A stretch of DNA of 5,476 nucleotides from Dehalococcoidia bacterium (GTDB lineage Bacteria; Chloroflexota; Dehalococcoidia; UBA2979), in assembly GCA_023228765.1 (NCBI GenBank), contig JALOAM010000187.1:1-5476 (forward strand). The letters are read 5' to 3'. Every line of letters begins with the position of its first letter. Positions within the stretch are counted from its first letter, which is position 1. Below the pieces are notes generated by a model. That model had not been told where the DNA came from. It saw only the letters and a program-made list of their open reading frames with translations, and made no database searches. Of the stretch, positions 1 to 5,140 are shown in pieces. Position numbers and translations under genes: made by a program.

Positions 1-1
1 T

Positions 2-193
2 GACGAGATCCTCGAGCTGATCAAGGGGCTCGGGCTCCGGATGACGGTGAGGCAGGAGGTTCCACAGGAGATCCTGGACGCCGGCGACGTGGTCGCGGCG
101 CACAAGGGGATCACGCGCAAGGAAGTGTTCCGGAGCATGCGTACCGCCGAGGTGCTGGCGCTTGCCGCCGAGTTGGCCGTGGAGGCTCCATGA
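2..193 (+). CDS. 3' end of an unrecognised phage gene (partial, C-terminal 63 aa)
   Basis: The frame is open from the left edge to a TGA at 191-193, so only the last 63 residues are visible and the start lies outside the window. The visible part is rich in charged residues and looks alpha-helical: it opens with DEILELIKGLGLR and later has a stretch KEVFRSMRTAEVLALAAELA that should form an amphipathic helix. There are no cysteines, no membrane segment and no motif I can assign to a family. Its stop overlaps the start of the next gene in an ATGA arrangement (190-193), which suggests translational coupling and membership of the same operon. By position it could be a head or head-tail joining protein, but that is inferred only from the gpZ-like gene downstream. 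That the frame is coding is well supported; its function is unknown. Confidence 0.72.
   Translation, partial: DEILELIKGLGLRMTVRQEVPQEILDAGDVVAAHKGITRKEVFRSMRTAEVLALAAELAVEAP
181..185 (+). promoter_or_regulatory. Shine-Dalgarno site for the Fn3-like gene
   Basis: GGAGG lies 4 nt upstream of the ATG at 190, inside the last codons of the preceding gene. It supports the ATG at 190 as the start and places the ribosome site within the upstream reading frame. Confidence 0.6.
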
Positions 194-1380
194 TCAGCAC
201 TCGAAATCTCCTTCTGATGGTCGCCGGCCTGACGCTGGCCGTCACGATGGTGGCGGCCGCGCCGAGCGCACCCGCGCGACCCGGTGCGTTCGTTCGCGCA
301 ACGGCCTGCCTCACACCGTCGGACAGCTCGCGGGTGCGGATCACCTGGACGATCCCGACGGCCGGGACGTCGCCGATCGCGTCGTACGGCGTCGGCCTCG
401 CGGCGGGTGGTGACACGATCGTATCGAGCACGGTGCCCGCCGACGCCCCCCGCGCCGTGGAGTCGGCGGTCCCCTGCCCGGCCTACGGCGCCTCGGTCGA
501 ACTCTCGGCGAGCGTGCTGGCGATCGACGCGAGCGGACTGGCCGGCGCTCCCGGCCGGGCGTCGCTGACGCTCACGACCGCACAGCCGGTGCCACCCGGA
601 ACGCCCGAGGTCACCATCGACACCCTCGCGGCCGCTCCGGAGACACCGGGCACGCTCGACATCGGCGTGACGGGTGGAATCCCGGTGGTCCTCGCCGTCT
701 GTGACGGAGACGTGTGCGACCTCACGTGGAATCACACAGAGTATCAAACGGGGCCGACGATGGCCCCTCCCGCCTACGCCGTGTGGCTGGTGGAGGGCGA
801 CCCGGACGCCGTGGAGCTACCTGTTTGGCCGGAGAGCGCCGATCCGGTGGAGATGGGCGGCGTGGTCGCGTATCCGGTCTCGCAGGGCGCGTGCGCGTAC
901 CCCGTGCTCCCGCGCGGCCCGGCGCCGCAGCTGCACGCCTGCCGGACGTACGGCGCTCCGGAGTCGGGGGATACCCACTGGATGGTTACCTGGTCGCTGG
1001 TCGACGTGGAGCCGATCCCGGAGGAGACGCCCTCGGTCGGGCTCGCCACGATCTCGGATCTGCGCGTCGTGAGGACGGCGCCGACCGCGCTCGCCCTGGA
1101 GTGGACGCAGGTGAGCGACGGCGCGGGCGGCGCGGCGGACTACGGGGTGAGGTGGTCGACGCCCGACGGGTGGTCGCCCGTCGTGGCCGTACTCGGCTCA
1201 GAGGTGGGTGAGCCGATCGGATACACGGCGGTCGGGCTGCAGGCGGCGAGTGCGGTCACGGTGCAGGTATCGCCGTTCCGGGGGCAGCTGCTCGAGCGCG
1301 CCGTCGTCGGCATCCCCGCCGAGATCACGGTGCAGACGGCGGCCGGCCGGACGCCGCCCGCGCCGCTGGCGCTCCGATAG
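190..1380 (+). CDS. Exported-looking fibronectin type III-like protein, 396 aa
   Basis: No specific family is recognised. The N-terminus looks like a Sec signal peptide: a positive residue (R5), a hydrophobic core at about 7-23, then a small-residue stretch AAAPSA offering signal peptidase I sites near 24-28. Residues about 32-132 resemble a fibronectin III domain, with a VRITWTIP strand, a Tyr-containing C-strand (SYGVGL) and a closing SLTLTTAQP. A second Fn3-like region spans about 286-386, with LALEWTQV, YGVRWSTPDGW and an ITVQT end strand. The middle (about 135-280) is unassigned. Cysteines are at 40, 96, 171, 176, 235 and 251; an even number in a protein with a signal peptide fits disulfide bonding outside the cytoplasm. 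There is no lipobox and no C-terminal anchor. Such beta-sandwich domains are common on virions and cell surfaces, but an N-terminal signal is unusual for a virion protein. The start is set by ATGA overlap and a GGAGG. The role is probably surface binding or decoration (inferred). Confidence 0.82.
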   Translation: MISTRNLLLMVAGLTLAVTMVAAAPSAPARPGAFVRATACLTPSDSSRVRITWTIPTAGTSPIASYGVGLAAGGDTIVSSTVPADAPRAVESAVPCPAYGASVELSASVLAIDASGLAGAPGRASLTLTTAQPVPPGTPEVTIDTLAAAPETPGTLDIGVTGGIPVVLAVCDGDVCDLTWNHTEYQTGPTMAPPAYAVWLVEGDPDAVELPVWPESADPVEMGGVVAYPVSQGACAYPVLPRGPAPQLHACRTYGAPESGDTHWMVTWSLVDVEPIPEETPSVGLATISDLRVVRTAPTALALEWTQVSDGAGGAADYGVRWSTPDGWSPVVAVLGSEVGEPIGYTAVGLQAASAVTVQVSPFRGQLLERAVVGIPAEITVQTAAGRTPPAPLALR

Positions 1381-1384
1381 TCTG

Positions 1385-1612
1385 GTGGACGTCGCGCGAT
1401 GCAGCCTCTGCGAGACGCTCTCCGTCCTGGAGTGCATGGCGCGTCTCGAATACGAGGACCCCGGCACGACGAGCGAGTGGGGCGTTCGCGAGCGTGCGGA
1501 CGCCTCCCTCCATCTGTGCCCGCGCTGCGCGAGGAAGGCGACCAGGCATCTCAAGCGGATGTTCGGCCGCCGCTGGCTCCGGGTCGAGAAGATCCGGGCG
1601 GAGGCCGCGTAG
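1385..1612 (+). CDS. Small zinc-ribbon-like protein, 75 aa (GTG start)
   Basis: This frame ends at TAG 1610-1612. I place the start at GTG 1385, 4 nt after the Fn3-like gene's stop. The frame is open further upstream, but an earlier ATG (1208) would overlap the previous gene by over 170 nt. An internal ATG at 1436 would lose the first metal-binding pair. The protein has CSLC at residues 6-9 and CPRC at 45-48, the spacing of a four-cysteine zinc ribbon, plus an extra Cys17. The C-terminal 27 residues are strongly basic (KATRHLKRMFGRRWLR), suggesting contact with nucleic acid or an acidic partner. The ribosome site before 1385 is weak, so translation may depend on coupling to the upstream gene. 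Small zinc-ribbon proteins of unknown role are frequent in phage genomes. The CxxC pairs are seen; zinc binding is inferred. Confidence 0.7.
   Translation: MDVARCSLCETLSVLECMARLEYEDPGTTSEWGVRERADASLHLCPRCARKATRHLKRMFGRRWLRVEKIRAEAA
1600..1604 (+). promoter_or_regulatory. Shine-Dalgarno site for the 74-aa gene
   Basis: GGAGG lies 8 nt before the ATG at 1613, within the final codons of the zinc-ribbon gene. It supports ATG 1613 as the start, directly after that gene's TAG. Confidence 0.65.
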
Positions 1613-1837
1613 ATGGTCATCCCTGACGCGCCTGCGATCCGGCTGGAGGTCATTGCCGCCGCGCTCCGCATCGAGCTCCAGCGTCTGGCCGGCGGGCGGC
1701 CGATCCAGCACTCGGAGGAGCCGGTCGTCATGGAGGGATCCCTCTCCATTCCCCTCGATCGCCCCATCCAGGAGTCTGGGCGGACGATCGCCGTCTACGG
1801 CGTCGGTCATCGCGCGCTGTACTGGCGGGAGGCGTAG
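1613..1837 (+). CDS. Hypothetical protein, 74 aa
   Basis: The ATG follows the preceding stop without a gap (TAGATG), and a GGAGG sits 8 nt upstream, so the start is well supported. The protein has no cysteines, no signal peptide and no membrane segment. Residues about 8-26 (AIRLEVIAAALRIELQRLA) should form an amphipathic helix. The rest appears beta-rich: a segment around residues 38-48 (VVMEGSLSIPL) and one around 57-70 (RTIAVYGVGHRALYW) ending in aromatic residues. I do not recognise the family. Its size and place, tightly coupled between the zinc-ribbon gene and the large repeat/hydrolase gene, would suit a small structural or assembly accessory such as a chaperone for the large protein, but nothing in the sequence proves this. 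Confidence 0.72.
   Translation: MVIPDAPAIRLEVIAAALRIELQRLAGGRPIQHSEEPVVMEGSLSIPLDRPIQESGRTIAVYGVGHRALYWREA
1827..1832 (+). promoter_or_regulatory. Shine-Dalgarno site for the large repeat/SGNH gene
   Basis: GGGAGG ends 5 nt before the ATG at 1838, inside the last codons of the 74-aa gene. It is a strong site and fixes the start of the 989-aa protein. Confidence 0.68.
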
Positions 1838-4807
1838 ATGCTCCTGACGCTCGGAAGCACCAGCGCCTACGCACAGACCTCCGAGTCGCAAAGCAATCTC
1901 GGGCTCGCGACGACGCTCGGGCCGAAGTTCCGTGTGTCCGGAGCGCAGCTGCTCGCGGGCGCTCCGACGGGATCCGTAATCTCGCTGGTCTGGGGCGGGC
2001 TCGGACTCGTCCGCGTGCAGCTAGTGTGCGCGAATGCCGGGGGCCAGACCTACGTGCTTCTCGCCGTGGGTGGCGGCGCGGATCCCGTGGCGGCGGTTAC
2101 GGCGTCCGGCAACTACTCCTCGGGCGCACAGTACGACATCCGGGGCACCTACGGAGCGGCAGGGCGATCCATCGGCGTCTACACGACTGGCGGGACGCTC
2201 GTTGCCAGCGGGTCAGACACCGCGATCACGCTCCCGAACGCGGATGCCGATAACGGAATCGTGCGAATCGGCTACCCAGCGATCGCGGCGCCGGGTGCAA
2301 TGGAAGGAGGCGCTTGGTACTCGCAGGCGCCGCCGGCCAACGGCGACGCCCCCCGCGCGACCGACTCAGGCATTCTCTGGGCGGTCCTCGACAATGTCGT
2401 CGGCCAGCTTGTCCCCGGCGCCACCGCCCTTGACGACCTCGATGACGCCTCGTGGGGCGCGGGTGGCACGTGGGATCCGCCGGCGCCTCCCGAGCACTCC
2501 GCCGCCGTCACCGACACCCACCCCGCGCAGATCGACGCGGCTTCGGCGACAGCGGACAACCCCGACCACACGGCGGCGGTCGCCGACGCGAACCCGGCCC
2601 AGACCGACGCGGCCGGCGCTGGCTTCCTCGAGCCGTTTCCGTTGGCGGTCTCGGACGCCAACCCGATGCAGACGGACGGCGCTGTGGCGTCGGCGGCCGA
2701 GCCGGGCGCGCTCGTCTGGGGCGCGCTGGGCGACTCTCAGACCGACGAGTACCAGGCGGACGACAACCGGGGCCCGGCGACGGTGCTCAACTGGTGGGAA
2801 ATCCTCACGCTGGCGGGTCGGATCCTTCCCGGCGCCTGGGGCTCACGCAGTGAGCCGCGCCGGGTCGGCTACGCGTACAACTGGGCAAGGTCGAGCGCGC
2901 AGAGCCCGGACGTCATCGCCGACCAGCTCGCGGGGCTCGCCGCGCAGGTCGCCGCCGGAACGGTGACGCATGTCGGCTATATGGCGTCCGGGAATGACTG
3001 GCTGAATCTCTCGGGGCCGCTCTACGCCCTGACGATCTACAACGGGGACGGTACGGAGGACTCCGAGGGCGAGCTGCTCAGCGACATCGTACAGACGTTC
3101 GTCGACTGGCACACGACGATCATGGACGCGATCGACGCCGCTTTGGATACGGCGGGATCGGGCGGCGGGATGGTCGTGATGACGCCGCAGGACTATCTGA
3201 CATCGCCGCCCGGCCGCGAAGCGTTCCCCGACGGCACGCGGCGAGGGTGGGTCACCGGAGTCATCGAAGCGATCCACGCGCAGGTCGCCGCCCACGCGGC
3301 GGTCCTCAACGCGAGCGCGGACTACACCCGGTTCGCGGTGGTACGCGGTGACCTCGACCTCCTGGACGTCTGGGCCACGGCGGATGACGGGCACGTGCTG
3401 ATCTCCGGCGTCCGCGTCGACTATGAGGAGGGATGGGAGTACGACCCCGAGACGTACGATCCCTACAAGCTGATTCTCTCCTCGTCGGGCGGCGGGCTGT
3501 CGCATGCCGGCACGCTCATGGGCGGCGAGTACGCCCGGACGTTCCTCGGCGCGGCGAATCAGCTTACGGGCATCAGCATCCCGCAGCTGCAGGACGCCGA
3601 AGTGCTCGCGGCCGCCGGCATCGACGCGGAGCACTCGGCCGAGGCATCGGACGTCAATCCCGCTCAGCTCGACGCGGCTTCGGCCACGGGTGGAGCCCCG
3701 GATCACTCGGCGGCCGTCGAAGACGCGAATCCGCGCCAGGTCGACGCCGCGACCGCCATGGGCGGAGTCCCGGCACACTCGGCCGAGGTCGCGGATTCCA
3801 ACCCGGGCCAGATCGATTCAGCGGCCGCCAGCGGTGGGGCGCCATCGCACCTCGCGGCCGTCGCAGACATCCAGCCCGCGCAGGTCGATTCAGCGGCGGC
3901 GACGGGCGACGCTCCGGGCCACGCGGTGGCGGTCGCGGACGCCAACCCGGCCCAGGTGGATTCCGTGGACGCCAGTGGGAGCGCGCCGGCCCACGCCGCC
4001 ATCGTAGGCGATCTCCACCCCGCCCAGATCGATTCAGCCGCCGCGACGGGCGATGAGCCCGGTCACAGCGCGACGGTCTCTGATGTTCACCCGGCTCAGG
4101 TCGACGCGGCCTCGAGCGCCCATGGCGAGCCGGAGTTCGTCGGCGCCGTCGATGATCGACAGCCCGCGCAGGTGGACGCCGTCGCCGTCGCCGGCGTCGC
4201 CGCCCTGCAGTCGGCCGAGATCTCCGAGACGAACCCTCTCCAGACGGATGCCGCGGCGGCGGGCTTCAGCGAGGCGGCGCACTCGGCCCTGATCGCCGAG
4301 ACTAACCCGATGCAGGTCGATTCCGCCGCCGCGCCGCAGATCCGGCCGGCTTCGGCCGCTGCCGACGACGTCCAGCCTCTCCAGGTAGACGCCGTTGGGA
4401 TCGGGGTCGTGCCCGCGATCCACGAAGCGACGGTCTCGGACGCGAACCCAGTCCAGATCGATGCGAGCGCGGCGGACTCCGACGCACCCGCCTGGCTTCT
4501 CGAAATCGTCGACTGGAACCCCACGCAGATCGACGGCGCCGCGATCGTCCAGGAGATCGAGGACGGATCCGGCGACGTCACGGACTGGAACCCAGCTCAG
4601 GAGGATTCGGCGGTCGGGGCGATGGTCGCGCCGGTCGGGGTGATCATCGGAGAGACGAACCCGATGCAGGTGGATGCGGCCCAGATCGAGCATATGCCGC
4701 TCGTGCCGATCGGTCCCTATCGAGGGGTGATGAGCATCCAGTCCCGAACCCATCCGCTCGCGATCGACTCCAGCGCGCACATACTCGCAATCGAGGAGGC
4801 AGGGTAG
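1838..4807 (+). CDS. Modular repeat protein with an SGNH/GDSL hydrolase domain, 989 aa
   Basis: Residues about 30-205 look like a concanavalin/LamG-type lectin fold, with strands such as YDIRGTYGAAGRSIGVYTTGG (around 99-119) that match the 'GTYDG..v.lYvdG' core of that superfamily; this is a moderate call. Residues 220-290 hold three 24-residue repeats. Residues about 291-575 resemble an SGNH hydrolase: block I GDSQTDE with Ser300, block III SGND with Asn386, and a block V-like LSHAG with His556. The Asp normally three residues before the His is Gly here (Gly553), and the block II glycine region (NWARSSAQSPDVI, about 348-360) lacks a clear Gly. Residues 599-949 hold fifteen further repeats, then a degenerate copy near 973. 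SGNH enzymes are esterases or deacetylases; phage examples such as G7C gp63.1 de-O-acetylate host polysaccharide. A virion appendage that binds and de-esterifies glycans is inferred. There is one cysteine (64). The start has a strong ribosome site and abuts the previous stop. Confidence 0.85.
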   Translation: MLLTLGSTSAYAQTSESQSNLGLATTLGPKFRVSGAQLLAGAPTGSVISLVWGGLGLVRVQLVCANAGGQTYVLLAVGGGADPVAAVTASGNYSSGAQYDIRGTYGAAGRSIGVYTTGGTLVASGSDTAITLPNADADNGIVRIGYPAIAAPGAMEGGAWYSQAPPANGDAPRATDSGILWAVLDNVVGQLVPGATALDDLDDASWGAGGTWDPPAPPEHSAAVTDTHPAQIDAASATADNPDHTAAVADANPAQTDAAGAGFLEPFPLAVSDANPMQTDGAVASAAEPGALVWGALGDSQTDEYQADDNRGPATVLNWWEILTLAGRILPGAWGSRSEPRRVGYAYNWARSSAQSPDVIADQLAGLAAQVAAGTVTHVGYMASGNDWLNLSGPLYALTIYNGDGTEDSEGELLSDIVQTFVDWHTTIMDAIDAALDTAGSGGGMVVMTPQDYLTSPPGREAFPDGTRRGWVTGVIEAIHAQVAAHAAVLNASADYTRFAVVRGDLDLLDVWATADDGHVLISGVRVDYEEGWEYDPETYDPYKLILSSSGGGLSHAGTLMGGEYARTFLGAANQLTGISIPQLQDAEVLAAAGIDAEHSAEASDVNPAQLDAASATGGAPDHSAAVEDANPRQVDAATAMGGVPAHSAEVADSNPGQIDSAAASGGAPSHLAAVADIQPAQVDSAAATGDAPGHAVAVADANPAQVDSVDASGSAPAHAAIVGDLHPAQIDSAAATGDEPGHSATVSDVHPAQVDAASSAHGEPEFVGAVDDRQPAQVDAVAVAGVAALQSAEISETNPLQTDAAAAGFSEAAHSALIAETNPMQVDSAAAPQIRPASAAADDVQPLQVDAVGIGVVPAIHEATVSDANPVQIDASAADSDAPAWLLEIVDWNPTQIDGAAIVQEIEDGSGDVTDWNPAQEDSAVGAMVAPVGVIIGETNPMQVDAAQIEHMPLVPIGPYRGVMSIQSRTHPLAIDSSAHILAIEEAG
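2495..2707 (+). repeat. First tandem repeat block, 3 copies of about 72 bp (24 aa)
   Basis: Three units lie in frame in the 989-aa gene, aligned on the prolines at residues 229, 253 and 276. Each contains an acidic residue, then N or H, then PxQxD (THPAQID, ANPAQTD, ANPMQTD). The first two units begin with His (220, 244). The block ends where the SGNH domain begins. Confidence 0.85.
2708..3562 (+). other. SGNH/GDSL hydrolase domain within the 989-aa protein
   Basis: The domain covers residues about 291-575, between the two repeat blocks. Seen motifs are WGALGDSQTDE (Ser300), YMASGNDW (Gly385, Asn386) and GGLSHAGTLMGG (His556), in the right order and with the spacing of the superfamily, though the 170 residues between Asn and His are more than in compact members. 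An acidic residue is missing at the usual place before the His, so the enzyme may use a Ser-His dyad or an Asp from elsewhere. The substrate is unknown; acyl or acetyl esters on polysaccharide are the natural guess. Confidence 0.72.
3632..4684 (+). repeat. Second tandem repeat block, 15 copies of about 72 bp (24 aa)
   Basis: In-frame units align on prolines at residues 608, 632, 656, 680, 704, 728, 752, 776, 800, 824, 847, 871, 895, 919 and 942, so the period is 24 residues with two 23-residue exceptions. Every unit has D or E three residues before the Pro, Gln two after and Asp four after. The first seven units are the most regular and all begin with His; later ones diverge. A degenerate copy follows (THPLAID, Pro973). 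At DNA level the string TCGATTCAGC recurs at 3813, 3885 and 4029, which are exact 72- and 144-bp steps. Confidence 0.9.
4794..4799 (+). promoter_or_regulatory. Shine-Dalgarno site for the 109-aa gene
   Basis: AGGAGG lies 8 nt before the ATG at 4808, inside the last codons of the 989-aa gene. It is the best ribosome site in the window and sets the start at 4808. Confidence 0.7.
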
Positions 4808-5137
4808 ATGGGCGTCCCGCTGAACAACCACGTGGCTACCGTCACGTTCGTCGGCGCCAACAATGTCGCCAAGGATCCCGACAGCGGCGCGGCGGTCAAA
4901 TGGACTGTGTACGACGAGAGCGGCAACACGCTGACCCAAGAGACGCAAACCGCCGAACAGTGGGACCGGGTCGGCGCTGGCGTGTTTCGTTTCGAGTACA
5001 CCCCGCCGCTCGGCATTCGGGGAATCCAGGTGGTGGCCGAGACGCTGATCGACGGCGAGCCCGCCGCCGGCTGGGAAGCGGAGCGGATCCGCGTGCCTGG
5101 CTACATGCGGCCGCCGCTCCCTGCTGCAGCGGACTGA
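4808..5137 (+). CDS. Hypothetical beta-sandwich (Ig-like) phage protein, 109 aa
   Basis: The ATG directly follows the stop of the 989-aa gene, with AGGAGG 8 nt upstream. The protein has no cysteines, signal peptide or membrane segment. Alternating hydrophobic strands and short turns (VATVTFVG, AAVKWTVYDESGN, GAGVFRFEYTPP, GIQVVAETLIDGE) read like an Ig-like or related beta-sandwich. In particular, 'vkWtVYDesGN' followed by 'GvFrfeYTPP' resembles the beta-strand pattern of small Ig-like domains found in phage structural modules. The C-terminus is Pro/Ala-rich (PPLPAAAD). It is immediately upstream of the gpZ-like gene, where lambda-type phages place head-tail joining and tail completion proteins, so it could be a joining or decoration protein. 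No family is recognised with certainty, and the fold call is inferred from the strand pattern alone. Confidence 0.78.
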   Translation: MGVPLNNHVATVTFVGANNVAKDPDSGAAVKWTVYDESGNTLTQETQTAEQWDRVGAGVFRFEYTPPLGIRGIQVVAETLIDGEPAAGWEAERIRVPGYMRPPLPAAAD

Positions 5138-5140
5138 CTC

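Noticed and set aside
1208..1384. Possible N-terminal extension of the zinc-ribbon gene, or a frameshift fusion from the Fn3-like gene into it
   Set aside because: The frame is open but its translation is Arg/Ser-rich shadow sequence, no slippery heptamer was seen near the Fn3-like stop, and a GTG start at 1385 explains the gene without overlap.
1838..1879. Possible signal peptide at the N-terminus of the 989-aa protein (ends with an AYAQ cleavage-like site)
   Set aside because: The hydrophobic stretch is only about five residues and there is no positive n-region, too weak for a Sec signal.
2034..2966. Plus-strand open frame of 310 codons in an alternative frame of the large gene
   Set aside because: Extremely Arg/Thr/Ser/Pro-rich low-complexity translation, typical of an out-of-frame reading of GC-rich coding DNA.
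2843..3778. Minus-strand open frame of 311 codons opposite the SGNH domain
   Set aside because: Arg/Val/Gly-rich antisense composition with no motif, while the + strand here encodes clear SGNH motifs.
3632..4684. CRISPR array or non-coding tandem repeat
   Set aside because: The 72-bp units are degenerate at DNA level, multiples of three, without conserved direct repeats and unique spacers, and stay in frame within a protein; they are protein repeats.
5138..5140. Promoter or terminator between the 109-aa gene and the gpZ-like gene
   Set aside because: Only three bases separate the genes; there is no room for either and no hairpin with a T-run was seen.
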